From Chitinophagaceae bacterium (GTDB lineage Bacteria; Bacteroidota; Bacteroidia; Chitinophagales; Chitinophagaceae): a stretch of 64,000 bases of DNA. How positions within the stretch are numbered: position 1 is the stretch's first letter; the number at the start of each line of letters is the position of its first letter. The notes beneath the pieces are model-generated. The model had not been told where the DNA came from and did not search any database. It saw nothing but the letters and a program-made list of their open reading frames with translations. Where the stretch lies: positions 806,001-870,000 of the forward strand of contig JADKKH010000001.1 in NCBI GenBank assembly GCA_016720585.1, given 5' to 3'. Made by a program: the position numbers and the translations under genes. This document shows, one piece after another, positions 39,131-49,570 of this stretch.

Positions 39131-39739
39131 ATGAAAAATGGATTGATTATCTGGAATGTTGTGTTGAGCCTGGTGGCAGGATACCTGCTGTTTACTCAGT
39201 TTGGTTCCGGCAAAAAGAATTCGGGTGTGGGCGGAAAATTTTCCGGTAAGGATACGACGTTTACAAACAAACAGTTTCGGATCGCTTACTTTGAAATGGA
39301 TTCAGTGGCAGCAAATTTTGAAATGGTTAAAGAAGTGAAAACGGAGTTGGGTAAAAAAGAAGAAGAGATTTCTAACGAAATAGACAGGCTGGCCAAAAAT
39401 ATTCAGCAAAAATATACCTATTACCAGAACCAGGCCCAGGCGGGTAATTTGTCACAGGCTCAATCAGAAGCGGCCAGCCAGGAAATGAAAAAGCTGGATG
39501 ATGATATGAAGATCAGAAAGCAGCAATTGGATCAGGACTATAATGATTTTATGATGCGGAGGCAGAACGATATTAAATCAAAGATTGAAGGCTTTTTGAA
39601 GGAATATAACAAATCAAAAGACTATTCCTATATTGTTTCGTATGAGCAGGGGCTGTTTTATTTAAAAGATACCGTTTATAATATTACCGCAGATGTGATC
39701 AAAGGGTTGAATGAAATATATAAACCTCAAAAAAAATAG
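39131..39739 (+). CDS. OmpH/Skp-family periplasmic chaperone-like protein
   Basis: A 202-residue protein with one N-terminal hydrophobic segment (IIWNVVLSLVAGYLLF), then FRIAYFEMDSVAANFEMVKE, the OmpH beta-strand start. A long charged coiled coil with Gln and Lys heptads follows (residues ~85-165) and a return strand (YIVSYEQGLFYL). This is the Skp tentacle architecture, which holds unfolded outer-membrane proteins. The anchor may be uncleaved, unlike E. coli Skp. Monocistronic with its own terminator. Confidence 0.85.
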   Translation: MKNGLIIWNVVLSLVAGYLLFTQFGSGKKNSGVGGKFSGKDTTFTNKQFRIAYFEMDSVAANFEMVKEVKTELGKKEEEISNEIDRLAKNIQQKYTYYQNQAQAGNLSQAQSEAASQEMKKLDDDMKIRKQQLDQDYNDFMMRRQNDIKSKIEGFLKEYNKSKDYSYIVSYEQGLFYLKDTVYNITADVIKGLNEIYKPQKK

Positions 39740-39758
39740 CTGCGGTGTAACCATTCTG

Positions 39759-39794
39759 AACGTCTTCCAAAGCCCGGAAGACGTTTTATTTTTC
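39759..39794 (+). terminator. Intrinsic terminator after the OmpH gene
   Basis: AACGTCTTCC and GGAAGACGTT around AAAGCCC, followed by TTATTTTTC. Confidence 0.8.
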
Positions 39795-39797
39795 CTG

Positions 39798-39805
39798 TAT
39801 TTTTG
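39798..39805 (+). promoter_or_regulatory. -7 box (TATTTTTG) for the PfkB kinase gene
   Basis: TAnnTTTG match 41 bases before the ATG at 39847; directly follows the OmpH terminator. Confidence 0.45.
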
Positions 39806-39846
39806 TATCCACTGAAATTCTTATCTTGAAACCTGATCTTCATCAT

Positions 39847-40836
39847 ATGAATGATTTTAAAAAACTTTTTGGCTCTTTTCCTTCCCTTAAAGTGGGTGTA
39901 CTGGGTGATGTGATGCTCGACACCTATATGTGGGGAAATGTGGACCGGATTTCACCAGAAGCACCCGTGCCTGTTGTTTCGTTACAAAATAAAGAATACC
40001 GGATCGGAGGTGCAGGTAACGTAGCCTTAAACTGCCAGTCATTGGGAGCCCAGGTAGCTGTTTTGTCTGTTACCGGTGATGATTCTGAAGGACTGCTGCT
40101 CAAGGAATTATTTGAGAGTAATCATATCGATACGTCTTTTCTGGTAACGAGTAATGACCGGATCACGACCAGTAAAACACGGATCATTAGTCGCAACCAG
40201 CAGATGATGAGGCTGGATGCGGAAATTACCAATGAACTTACAGAGCATGACGAGAAAGCGTTGCTGAATAATATTCGGACCTATATTTCTTCCGTTGATC
40301 CCGACATTATTATTTTTGAAGATTATAATAAAGGTGTTTTAACGGAATCCCTGATCAATCATGTAATTGAACTATGCAAAGAGGCAGGTGTTATCACAGC
40401 AGTTGATCCCAAAAGGAAAAACTTTTTCTCTTACCGGAACGCGGATATATTCAAACCTAATTTAAAAGAGGTAAAAGAAGGATTGAACCTGATCCTGGAT
40501 GATATTAATCAACCCCTTCTGCAGAATATACATGCTGAGCTGCAACAAATGCTACATCACAGGATATCGCTGATCACACTTTCTGAAAAAGGAGTTTTTT
40601 TCCAGTCCGGGAATAGTGCCGGTATAATTCCTTCACACCTCAGGAATATTTCAGATGTTTCAGGGGCGGGGGATACGGTCATTGCTGTGGCATCCCTGGT
40701 GTATGCTGCTACAAAAAATGTAAGTCTGATGGCTGAAATAGCCAATATTGCCGGTGGTCTTGTCTGTGAGGAAGTAGGCACGGTATCGATATCAAAGGAA
40801 AAATTATTGCAGGAATGTGAGCTGTTACTTTCCTGA
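39847..40836 (+). CDS. PfkB-family kinase, RfaE1/HldE N-terminal-type (heptose-7-phosphate kinase)
   Basis: About 329 residues of ribokinase fold. LGDVMLDTYMWGNVDRISPEAPVPV and YRIGGAGNVALN are the RfaE domain I signatures, and DVSGAGDTVIAVASLV holds the ATP-binding GAGD with the catalytic base Asp. HldE/RfaE1 phosphorylates D-glycero-beta-D-manno-heptose 7-phosphate for LPS inner core. No cytidylyltransferase domain II is fused, so a separate rfaE2 would be needed. A TTG at 39826 is in frame but ATG 39847 is preferred. Confidence 0.85.
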   Translation: MNDFKKLFGSFPSLKVGVLGDVMLDTYMWGNVDRISPEAPVPVVSLQNKEYRIGGAGNVALNCQSLGAQVAVLSVTGDDSEGLLLKELFESNHIDTSFLVTSNDRITTSKTRIISRNQQMMRLDAEITNELTEHDEKALLNNIRTYISSVDPDIIIFEDYNKGVLTESLINHVIELCKEAGVITAVDPKRKNFFSYRNADIFKPNLKEVKEGLNLILDDINQPLLQNIHAELQQMLHHRISLITLSEKGVFFQSGNSAGIIPSHLRNISDVSGAGDTVIAVASLVYAATKNVSLMAEIANIAGGLVCEEVGTVSISKEKLLQECELLLS

Positions 40837-41499
40837 TTCCTTTTCTAAATTTTTCAGTCCTTTCGATAGGATATTCTGATAATCTACTAAAAGTTCAAAG
40901 TAAATCTTCACGACTGCGAAAATCAGTATGAAAATTTTCCCTGCTCCAAAACTTAAGAACATACTGCCTAAAATTACTGTGAACTGCTGAATAAATATAC
41001 GGCCATAAGGCTGAAACATTAACCGGATCATCGGGACACGACGATATTCGCCGGGTAAAATAAAATCAACAAACATCCTGTAACCATTGCCGAATACAAA
41101 TACTCCCAGCATGATCAGGGAATCAGTGCTGATCAGCTGCGGCCACTTATAGAAAAAAGTTATAGCATTAATATTTGTCCCTTTGCCAATACCGGATACT
41201 CCAAAAAACAGGCCCATCTGCACACCCACAAATAACCCGTAATGCGCGAGGAAGAAAAGCATGAAAAACAGGCCGGATTGTTGGGAACTTCTGCCTTCGC
41301 TGTACCAGGTACCTTTTTTTTGAAAAGCCGTGGCAATACCCATTTTGACCAGGTTGAAAATACCAATGACAATCGTTTCAAGACAATAGACCAGGAACAT
41401 CTCTTTTGGATTCCACCCCCAGGCCCATACACCAATTGCAGGCAGCAGATTTGCGGCTATTAAGAAATAATCGGATGAGGTTAGTTTCTTTTTTAACAT
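40825..41499 (-). CDS. DUF6498-like integral membrane protein
   Basis: A 224-residue protein with about six hydrophobic helices, a conserved FLVYCLETIVIGIFNLVKM segment with a buried Glu and a GNGYRMFVDF loop. It fits the DUF6498 uncharacterised family. No catalytic motifs. The 3' end overlaps the kinase gene by 12 bases in convergent orientation. Function unknown. Confidence 0.65.
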   Translation of the reverse strand: MLKKKLTSSDYFLIAANLLPAIGVWAWGWNPKEMFLVYCLETIVIGIFNLVKMGIATAFQKKGTWYSEGRSSQQSGLFFMLFFLAHYGLFVGVQMGLFFGVSGIGKGTNINAITFFYKWPQLISTDSLIMLGVFVFGNGYRMFVDFILPGEYRRVPMIRLMFQPYGRIFIQQFTVILGSMFLSFGAGKIFILIFAVVKIYFELLVDYQNILSKGLKNLEKESGK

Positions 41500-41564
41500 A
41501 AGTTGAAAACTTGTCGGTTAATCATTCCCAAAATAGTTAATTTCGGTTGCATTATTATTCTGTT

Positions 41565-42530
41565 ATGTCAATTTATACAATAGTCATTCACGGTGGTGCG
41601 GGAACTATTTTGAAAGAAGATATGACCCCCGCGCTTGAATCCTCGTATCAAAAAGGTTTGAAAGATGCGTTGAATGCCGGGTATGATTTACTGGCAAACG
41701 GCAAAACTGCTGTAGAAGCTGTTTTGGCAGCCACCATGTCCCTGGAAAATAATATCCTGTTTAATGCGGGTAAAGGATCAGTATTTGCAAAAGATGGCAG
41801 CCAGGAAATGGATGCATCAATTATGGAAGGAAAAAATTTGTATGCAGGTTCAGTTTCTGCAATAAAGAATATTCGTAACCCGGTGGAATTGGCTTATACT
41901 GTTATGACCAAAAGTCCGCATGTCATGCTAAGCGGAAAAGGGGCTTACGAGTTTGCAAAAATGCAGGGTATCAAAATGGAACCGGATGAATATTTCTTTT
42001 CACAATTCAGGTATGATCAATGGAAGCAGATGCAAGGTTCCAATGAAACTGCACTTGATCATAACGTGGTGGTAAAAGACCTGCCTGCCGGTCAGGCAGG
42101 TAAAAAATTTGGGACTGTTGGTGCTGTAGCATTGGATATACATGGCGATATAGCCGCTGCTACCAGTACCGGGGGTATGACCAATAAGCAATTCGGAAGG
42201 GTAGGGGACAGCCCGATTATTGGCGCGGGTACCTATGCCAATAATAAAACCTGTGCCATCAGTTGCACGGGACATGGCGAGCCTTTTATCCGGGCCGTAG
42301 CAGCGTACGATGTGAGTTGTTTAATGGAATACAGAGGTTTAAGCCTGGAAGATGCCATGAAGGTTGTGGTTCACGAAAAACTGATTAAGATGGATGGGGA
42401 GGGTGGGATGATCGGTGCAGATGCGAAAGGAAATACAGCCATGGTTTTTAATAGTGAAGGGATGTACCGGGGCAGGATAAGTAGTAATGGGAAAAATGAG
42501 GTTGCTATTTATAAGAATAATATGTTATGA
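41565..42530 (+). CDS. Isoaspartyl peptidase / type III L-asparaginase (Ntn hydrolase)
   Basis: About 321 residues. HGGAGT near the N-terminus is the oxyanion loop. The autocatalytic nucleophile Thr184 (GTVGAVALD) follows the linker, and GDSPIIGAGTYA and CTGHGEPFIR line the active site. The proenzyme self-cleaves before Thr184 into alpha and beta subunits. It hydrolyses beta-aspartyl dipeptides, including cyanophycin-derived beta-Asp-Arg, and asparagine. ATG 41565 is preferred over TTG 41547. A palindromic 21-bp insertion (42080-42100) encodes residues DLPAGQAG just four residues before the cleavage Thr. The last 4 bases overlap ispD (ATGA). Confidence 0.93.
   Translation: MSIYTIVIHGGAGTILKEDMTPALESSYQKGLKDALNAGYDLLANGKTAVEAVLAATMSLENNILFNAGKGSVFAKDGSQEMDASIMEGKNLYAGSVSAIKNIRNPVELAYTVMTKSPHVMLSGKGAYEFAKMQGIKMEPDEYFFSQFRYDQWKQMQGSNETALDHNVVVKDLPAGQAGKKFGTVGAVALDIHGDIAAATSTGGMTNKQFGRVGDSPIIGAGTYANNKTCAISCTGHGEPFIRAVAAYDVSCLMEYRGLSLEDAMKVVVHEKLIKMDGEGGMIGADAKGNTAMVFNSEGMYRGRISSNGKNEVAIYKNNML
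42080..42100. repeat. Palindromic mini-insert inside the asparaginase linker
   Basis: CCTGCCTG and CAGGCAGG (8-bp perfect arms) flank CCGGT, in frame as LPAGQAG. Looks like a small palindromic element tolerated in a flexible linker; similar LPAGQAG-coding repeats occur in other Bacteroidota genomes (recalled, not checked). Confidence 0.6.
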
Positions 42531-43198
42531 TCAAATATGCCGTAATTGTTGCCGGGGGCGCGGGAATCCGAATGGGTGCTGATCTTCCTAAACAATTTAT
42601 GCTGTTAAAGGGAAAACCCGTGCTTTATTATTCCCTGAAAAAATTTCTGGAAGCGTATGCTGATATTCAGATAATACTTGTGTTGCCTGCTGATTATATC
42701 GGAATGGGGCAGGAAATGGTTGATACGTATTTCAACAATGGCGCTATAAGGATTACCGGGGGCGGTGATACCCGTTTTCATTCAGTAAAGAATGGATTGA
42801 CCCTTGCAACGGAGGAATCCATCATTTTTGTTCATGATGGTGTCAGGTGCCTGGTTTCAAAAGATCTGATTCACCGTTGTTATGAAGAAGCTGTAAGGTC
42901 CGGGACCGCCATACCAGCGATTGTATCTAAAGACAGTATACGGCTGCTAACAATAGAAGGGAACAATGTCTTTGATCGAAATAAGGTCATGCTCATTCAA
43001 ACTCCGCAAACCTTTCAGAGTAACATTTTATTGCCGGCTTTCCGGGTTGATTATCAGGACAAATTCACCGATGAAGCCACTGTAGTGGAAGACCAGGGGA
43101 TAAAAATTTCATTGGTAGAAGGGGAGGAAAATAATATTAAGATTACAAGACCGGTTGATTTACTAATTGCGGAGAGAATACTTGGAGAGAGTATTTAA
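42527..43198 (+). CDS. ispD: 2-C-methyl-D-erythritol 4-phosphate cytidylyltransferase
   Basis: A 223-residue MEP-pathway enzyme that couples MEP with CTP. VAGGAGIRMGADLPKQF is the CTP-binding loop with Arg and Lys; FVHDGVRCLVS and the late EDQGIKISLVEGEENNIKIT close the active site. Translationally coupled to the asparaginase through a 4-base ATGA overlap. Together with ispH at 59030 it shows that isoprenoids come from the MEP route. Confidence 0.95.
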   Translation: MIKYAVIVAGGAGIRMGADLPKQFMLLKGKPVLYYSLKKFLEAYADIQIILVLPADYIGMGQEMVDTYFNNGAIRITGGGDTRFHSVKNGLTLATEESIIFVHDGVRCLVSKDLIHRCYEEAVRSGTAIPAIVSKDSIRLLTIEGNNVFDRNKVMLIQTPQTFQSNILLPAFRVDYQDKFTDEATVVEDQGIKISLVEGEENNIKITRPVDLLIAERILGESI

Positions 43199-43259
43199 TC
43201 AGTAGTAAAATATCAGGTTAAAGAAACTAACTCCAGATTCCTGACTCAGAACTCCTAAC

Positions 43260-44180
43260 TCACTTCTTCATCCATTTCAAATAAAAAGGAAGCCTGTTCC
43301 ATTTCAAACACGCATATTTCTCTTCCACGGCACCGAAACCACTATAAAAAAATGCAAGGTTGGGAATATCCGAACCTTCGAAATCCAGCAACAGATCCCG
43401 GCCTGCATGCACTTTTATAAAAGCATCGATCAGCGCATGGGAAGCACCAAAATTTTTTCCATCCGGATGATTACCGACTAAAATATAATAGGCCCGGTTA
43501 TGAGAGAAGAAGAAAACACAGGTAGCCAGAAATTCATTTTGAGGGGAGGAAATGCCATACGTGATAGCCATTTGTCGGTTATGCAGGAAGTGATACAGAT
43601 TGCGGAAGCTTTCCAAATTCCCGGCTGACTCCTTAGTATGCAATTTCATTTGCCGGGCAGCCAGTTCTATAACTATCTCCACATCAAAATTATTTTGAAC
43701 GGTACAGCCGGTTGGTACGGCTTTTTTAATATTACGTTTGATATTCTCCCTGTACCCATTGTAAATTTCATCATACGATTTATTCAAATCGAGTACATAA
43801 TTACTCCGTTGGTATAAATTAAATTCCTTTACGGGGTAAATATTTTGATGGTTGAGATATATATCACAGTATTTGAATTTAATCGGGATGGCTTTTAAAA
43901 ATGATTCCAATAGTGCTGCATTATTATGGCCGAACAATCCTAATTGTGCAGTAAGAAAAGGCTGATACAGATAATGAATAGAATATTTCCGATTCCAGGT
44001 TAGGGGCATTACGGATTCATAGTCATTCATTACCAGGGCATCCCAGTTTTTTGCCATTTGGTCAAGATAGGAAGAGAAACCGTAGATAAGTCCGTTGCCG
44101 GCATTTTCAATACAACGGTCCCATTTGATTTTATCAATGTGCTGATGGGTTACAAACTGTATGTTATTTGAACCAGTCAT
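43260..44180 (-). CDS. FemAB/GNAT-like acyl or aminoacyl transferase
   Basis: A 306-residue protein of the Acetyltransf_6/FemAB-like type, with a two-lobed GNAT fold. SYDEIYNGYRENIKRNIKKA is the family central helix region, and AYYILVGNHPDGKNFGASHALIDAFI carries the CoA or aminoacyl-binding turn. The first base of the frame touches the upstream M1 peptidase stop (TGATG). Substrate unknown; cell-envelope modification is plausible. Confidence 0.75.
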   Translation of the reverse strand: MTGSNNIQFVTHQHIDKIKWDRCIENAGNGLIYGFSSYLDQMAKNWDALVMNDYESVMPLTWNRKYSIHYLYQPFLTAQLGLFGHNNAALLESFLKAIPIKFKYCDIYLNHQNIYPVKEFNLYQRSNYVLDLNKSYDEIYNGYRENIKRNIKKAVPTGCTVQNNFDVEIVIELAARQMKLHTKESAGNLESFRNLYHFLHNRQMAITYGISSPQNEFLATCVFFFSHNRAYYILVGNHPDGKNFGASHALIDAFIKVHAGRDLLLDFEGSDIPNLAFFYSGFGAVEEKYACLKWNRLPFYLKWMKK

Positions 44181-47034
44181 CAGAAATCAAAATTGCGGTC
44201 AAGTTTCCGGAAGCTGAAATTGGAAAGGTCAATGGAGAAAGAGATCTTCTTCCAAAGCCTTTCTTTCTTTTCTATTGTTGACTGGAGGTAATCCCTGTAA
44301 ACGCTGCTATATAATAAGGGTACATAGATATTGATTGTTTCCTTCATCAGGGATAGCTGCAGGCCTGCATCAAAAAGAAAACGGTCTGTTTCAGCGTTTT
44401 GTTTCCAGCTTTCAGCATAGGTTCCGATGTCAGCAAATATTTTTAAAGGAATTTTAAAAGGTAACAGGCTCAGCGGATTGATGGCATCTGGAATAGTGGT
44501 ACTGAAATTAGCGGCCATAAGCCAATCGTCTGTCTTGGCGACTTTATCAGCCAGCAGATCAGTTCTCACTTTAAAAGCTCCGTCCCTGACCATTATTTGC
44601 TGGCTGGCGATGCCTTCAAATTTGTTTCGCCCGATAAAATAATCACTGTAAGTATAATCTTCATAACCATTGGCCCCGGTCATGTTCAGGTGATACCGGT
44701 CCGTAGCAAACTGTTTTGTAAAAGTTCTGGAACTGGTATAAAAGAATTTCCCGGCAAACAAACGAACATCCAGGCCTCCTTTCTTTACATAGTTGAAAAA
44801 ATAATTTCCGGTAAATGCAGCCCGTACAAAATCTTTTCCCTGTTCAATTTTCAGTTCACCACGATAGGGGTAAAGGGCCCTGTTGTTTTCAATGACTAAA
44901 CGAAATTGATTCAATGTTCTGTTATCACTCAGGGTCCTGTATTTAGAAGTTATGGTGGTATCGGGCCCAGGCAGTGTGATCAGCGTATCCCGGTAAAACC
45001 GGAGAGCATCTTCCCGGATCAGAAATGATTTGAACTGAATAAAACGGTTAAAATTACTACGGGGATTTTTTTCTTTCCAGGTAAGCTTAATACCGGGTAC
45101 AATTTTCGTAAAACCTAAAAAATTTTTTTTGCCATCGTCGCCTGTGTATTGGTCCGCAGTAAAAGTGGACCCGCTTACACCCACATCAACCGTTTTTAAT
45201 ATGGCGTTTGGATAAAAACTATAGGAAGCAAACCCCAGCCCTGTCATCTTTTTTGAACCAGTTGCATACATCGGGGCAACCAGAAATTGAAATGGTGAGG
45301 GTGGTAATTTCATATTAGTAATAAAGCCGCCCAGCATCGTTTTGTCATAACTATTAGCACCAAAAGCGGGTCCAAAAAGAATTAAATCTTTGGTGGGCTT
45401 CTTTGCATAATCAGCCAGGGATTTGAGGTTGAAAAGAAATGCAGTTTTTGTTCCTTTCCGCTGCTGGTTGGGCAATGTTCCTGTTTTACTTAAATATAAA
45501 AAAACAGAATCCATGTTTTTGCCACTGCTTTCTTCCAGGACTTTTTTAAAATCTTCCGGTTGCGGATGTTTGAACTGCCAGCGCCGGTAATACTCCTTCA
45601 GGGCATTATTAAAAGTTTCTGTTCCCAGTTCCGCTTCCAGGTAACGCATCCATTCGGCTGTTTTATAATAGGCCACGAGGCCATAATTAGCTTCGCTGTA
45701 TTTTTCAGAAGCTAATTCAATAGGCTGATCTGTTTTTGTAACCGCTTTTGTTTCGAATAAAATTCTTTCCAGTTGTGGCTGCTTGCCGTATTTGGCCACT
45801 TTATATTTATCGTCATAAAAACTGTTGATGCCTTCATCCATCCACGGATGTTCTCTTTCGTTGCTGGCCAGGATGCCATAAAACCAGTTGTGGCCGATCT
45901 CATGGGCAATGGTATTATCCAGATCTTTAGCATTGCCACCGGGAGATATAACGGTTATGGTCGGATATTCCATGCCACCACCAAAACTTTCCGGTCCCTG
46001 TACCACCTGAACGATGGAATAAGGATATTCTCCCACTAAACCGGAATAATGCCGGATCGCATCTTTCGAATGGGCGATACTATTTTTCCAGTTGCCTTTA
46101 TTTTTAGGTGTATAGTAAGTAAATACATCAATCACTTTCCCGGAAGCAAGCCGGCAACTGTCATAGTTTACGATAAATCGTTTATCGGCAAACCATGCAA
46201 AATCATGGACATTGCTTTGTTTGTAGCGCAGTGTTTTAATTTCCTGAGCGGATAATGGAAAAAGCTGGTATGTAGTTTTTAACTGCCCACTGGTGTTTTT
46301 TACTTTTTGTTGTATAGGTTCCCAGGTAAAAGAGGCCCTGTTTTTCAACCAGTCCTTTTCTTTAGCGTTTTGTAATTCACCAGTGGCGGCTACAACATAA
46401 TTTTCAGGAACGGTGATATTGACTTCAAAGCTTCCAAACTCACTGTAGAATTCTCCCTGGTCAAGGTAGGGCATCGGGTGCCAGCCTTTGCTGTCATATA
46501 CGGCCGGCTTGGGATACCATTGAGTGGCCTGGTAGCTCTGTCCCTCATGCCCACCCCTGGAAAAGTTATAGGAAACTTTACATAAAAAGGAGTAGTTATG
46601 TTTATTTTTTGATTGGGCGGTAGGGGATCAGGCAAAATGATTTTGACTATATCAATATGCTCGGGATGATCTTCCACCGTTGCGGTAATATTATTTACTT
46701 TAAAATCGAGCCGGTTGATATACCCTTTTTCATCCTTTCCGGAGAAATAAAACTTCGTGTTGCCATTTTCCAGCAGCTGGTCAGAAAAAGCAGTCTTATC
46801 ATTTTTATAAGCATTGGGCCAAAGATGGAACCAGATATATTTCAGGGTATCGGGGGAATGGTTGATGTACTCAATATTTTCAAAACCCGTGAGGCTATTA
46901 TTGGTGTCATTCAGGGAAACATCAATCGTATAGTTTACCTGTTGTTGCCAGTAATTCACCGGATAGCTATCGGTTTGGCAGAAAGCAGTATTCAGTAAAC
47001 CATTGGTAAGCAGGAGAAAGAATATTTTTTTCAA
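44180..47034 (-). pseudogene. M1 family metallopeptidase, split by one frameshift
   Basis: Read across one missing base near 46570, this is a single ~950-residue protein: signal peptide (ending NTAFCQ), M1 N-terminal beta domain (WFHLWPNAYKNDKTAF), then the catalytic domain with GGGMEYPTI (GxMEN-like) and zinc site HEIGHNW plus DEGINSF (Glu 18 residues later). A long C-terminal beta-rich half follows. Adding one T restores FSRGGHEGQSYQ, the expected junction. Both halves keep good codons and motifs, so a read error or very recent mutation is likely. Aminopeptidase activity is family-based. Confidence 0.8.
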
Positions 47035-47107
47035 CGGATATAGTTTATTAAAAATAATGATTATCCCGGTAATTATCGGGAGTCAATTCCCAACTACACA
47101 GTTGGTA

Positions 47108-48526
47108 TCATTTGCCTTTTCCCATAAATATAATCCTCAGCGTATGGATCATGATTTTGAAATCCAGTGCCAGGGAAATATTTTCGATATACAACAGGTC
47201 GAATTTACTTCTTTCTGCCATTTCCTCTACATTCTCAGCATAGCCAAACTGCACCATTCCCCAGCTGGTCAGGCCAGGTTTTACTTTAAGCAGGTATTTA
47301 TAAAACGGAGAGCGGGTAACTAACTGGTCGATATAGAAACGACGCTCAGGTCTTGGACCTACAAGGCTCATGTCGCCCATTAGGATATTCCAGAGCTGTG
47401 GTAATTCATCCAGTCGCCATTTACGCATTGTTTTTCCCCAGGTAGTAATCCGTATATCGTTTGCTGAGGATAGGGCAGGACCATTCTTTTCCGCATCTTT
47501 TATCATGGATCTGAATTTGAACAGGCGAAAAGGTTTTCCCTTATAGCCAATTCTTTCCTGCGAATAAAATATGGACCCACTTGAGGAAAGTTTAACTCTC
47601 ACGGCAATATATACCATGAAAGGGGTCAGGAGTATCATACTAAACAAAGCTATCATGACATCAATCAGCCGCTTTATGTTCTGCTGCCATTCAGGCATCA
47701 GACCGGTATGGAGGTCGATCAATGCGGCCCCCATCACATTGCTGGTCTTTACAGAACCCGAAAGAATATCAAACGTATTGGGTTGAATTTTTATTTCTAC
47801 GTCTTTCTCACTAAGCCGGTTGATGATCTGCTCCCACAACGGCTGTTCCGTTTTTTCCAGTGCTAGTACGACCAGTTGAATATTATTTGAATCAATAATC
47901 TTTTCCAGTTCATCCATTGAGCCCAATCTGGGAAGTAAACTAGTCATATGGTTTTTACCCGTATTGTTGGGAGTAACAAACCCGGTATAGCGGTAACCTC
48001 CATCCCGTAGATTCTTTTCGGTCTCTTTATAAACCCGGATGGTGTTTTCGGGACTGCCTACCAGTAAGGTGTTGAAAGTTACTTTTCCATTCAGTAATTG
48101 CCTTTTTACTTTATTTAATAATAACCACCTTCCCCAAAAAGTAAAAAGGAAATGAACCGTAAACAAACAAAGAAAAGCCCCATAATAATATGTATATCCG
48201 TTTCCGTCATCATCCAGCAGGAAAGCAAAAAATAAAAAAGTACATCCGAGAATACTGCAAATAAAAGTGGCCGTAAATTCAAACAGCCTGGATTTTTTAT
48301 ATAAATGCCTGTAGGAGCCCACCAGGCTGTACAGGATCAGCCAACCGAGCGGAATAAATATTATACCTAGCCAGAATTTTGTATCAACCTGTAATTTCCC
48401 ATTTTCAATAACCTGCTGATGAAGTAGCCACTTGCGTATCAGGAAGAAACAGGACCAGGCGAGGGAAGCGGTAATAAAATCAACTACCGCATACCAGGAA
48501 ATGGATATTTGTTTGCCGGATCTCAT
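47108..48526 (-). CDS. Polyprenyl glycosylphosphotransferase (WcaJ-like sugar transferase)
   Basis: A 472-residue protein with several N-terminal transmembrane segments, a central Rossmann-like CoA-binding-type domain ([13 protein letters not shown]), and a bacterial sugar transferase domain: [25 protein letters not shown] and [22 protein letters not shown]. Loads the first sugar phosphate onto undecaprenyl phosphate for exopolysaccharide or O-antigen. Overlaps the upstream oxidoreductase by one base, so the pair is one operon. Confidence 0.92.
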   Translation of the reverse strand: MRSGKQISISWYAVVDFITASLAWSCFFLIRKWLLHQQVIENGKLQVDTKFWLGIIFIPLGWLILYSLVGSYRHLYKKSRLFEFTATFICSILGCTFLFFAFLLDDDGNGYTYYYGAFLCLFTVHFLFTFWGRWLLLNKVKRQLLNGKVTFNTLLVGSPENTIRVYKETEKNLRDGGYRYTGFVTPNNTGKNHMTSLLPRLGSMDELEKIIDSNNIQLVVLALEKTEQPLWEQIINRLSEKDVEIKIQPNTFDILSGSVKTSNVMGAALIDLHTGLMPEWQQNIKRLIDVMIALFSMILLTPFMVYIAVRVKLSSSGSIFYSQERIGYKGKPFRLFKFRSMIKDAEKNGPALSSANDIRITTWGKTMRKWRLDELPQLWNILMGDMSLVGPRPERRFYIDQLVTRSPFYKYLLKVKPGLTSWGMVQFGYAENVEEMAERSKFDLLYIENISLALDFKIMIHTLRIIFMGKGK

Positions 48527-49500
48527 TACTGCATAATGACATTGTTGCCTATCTTCTCCAGTATCTGGTGGGCCACATCCATCGCCATCAGTCCATCCAT
48601 TTCAGAGACGGCCGTTCTTGTATTATTTACAATAGCATTTTTGAAAGCGGTCAGTTCTTCTTTTATGGCATTCACTTCGGGAATTACCGGGCTTGCCATG
48701 GCGATCGTTTTTTTACCGTTTGGCGTTTCAATGTCAAAAGCAAAAACATTGGAATCCTGGGGTTCTTTGAGTTTGATGATCTCTGTTTTTTTGTTCAGAA
48801 AATCAATACCGATATACGAATCTTTTTGAAACAGCCTGATCTTCCGCATTTTTTTCATGGAAATCCGGCTGCTTGTGAGGTTAGCCACACAGCCATTATG
48901 AAATTCAATGCGGACATTGGCAATATCCGGGGTCTCCGTCATAACACCTACACCACTTGCAGAAATGTTTTTAATATCACTTTTGACAATGCTTAAAATA
49001 ATATCGATATCATGTATCATCAGGTCCAGTATCACACTTACTTCCGTGCCTCTCGGGTTAAACTGGGCCAGGCGGTGCACTTCAATGAACATAGGATTCA
49101 ACGGGATGTCTTTGATAGACAGGAAAGCTGGGTTAAACCTTTCTACGTGACCAACCTGGAATTTTATTCCGGATTCGGCCGTCAATTTTACCAGTTGCCG
49201 CGCTTCTTCCATCGTATGGGCCAGGGGTTTCTCCACAAAGACATGCTTCCCTTTTTTGATTGCTTTTTCACACAGGTCAAAATGGAAATTGGTGGGTGCT
49301 ACCACATCAATTGCATCGCAATCATCCATGAGAGAATCCGGATCAGAAAAACGGGGTATTTGATATTTTTCGGAGACTTCATTTGCGGTTTTATCATCGG
49401 GATCATAAAAGCCCACTAATTCCACCCCGGGAATTTCTTTCCAGTTATTCAAATGAAATTTTCCCAGATGTCCGACCCCAAAAACGCCAATCCTGAGCAT
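48526..49500 (-). CDS. Gfo/Idh/MocA-family oxidoreductase
   Basis: A 324-residue NAD(P)-dependent sugar oxidoreductase. [13 protein letters not shown] is the Rossmann GxGxxG loop; [12 protein letters not shown] is the family EKP motif; the C-terminal alpha/beta domain contains IHDIDII with the catalytic-type His and Asp residues. Probably makes a nucleotide or sugar modification for the glycan whose priming transferase is immediately downstream. Confidence 0.9.
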   Translation of the reverse strand: MLRIGVFGVGHLGKFHLNNWKEIPGVELVGFYDPDDKTANEVSEKYQIPRFSDPDSLMDDCDAIDVVAPTNFHFDLCEKAIKKGKHVFVEKPLAHTMEEARQLVKLTAESGIKFQVGHVERFNPAFLSIKDIPLNPMFIEVHRLAQFNPRGTEVSVILDLMIHDIDIILSIVKSDIKNISASGVGVMTETPDIANVRIEFHNGCVANLTSSRISMKKMRKIRLFQKDSYIGIDFLNKKTEIIKLKEPQDSNVFAFDIETPNGKKTIAMASPVIPEVNAIKEELTAFKNAIVNNTRTAVSEMDGLMAMDVAHQILEKIGNNVIMQ

Positions 49501-49570
49501 AGTAACTTATTAACCCTCAAAGATAAAGATTGGCTGATGGAGAAACTGATGAGTTTTGAAAAAAATCAGT

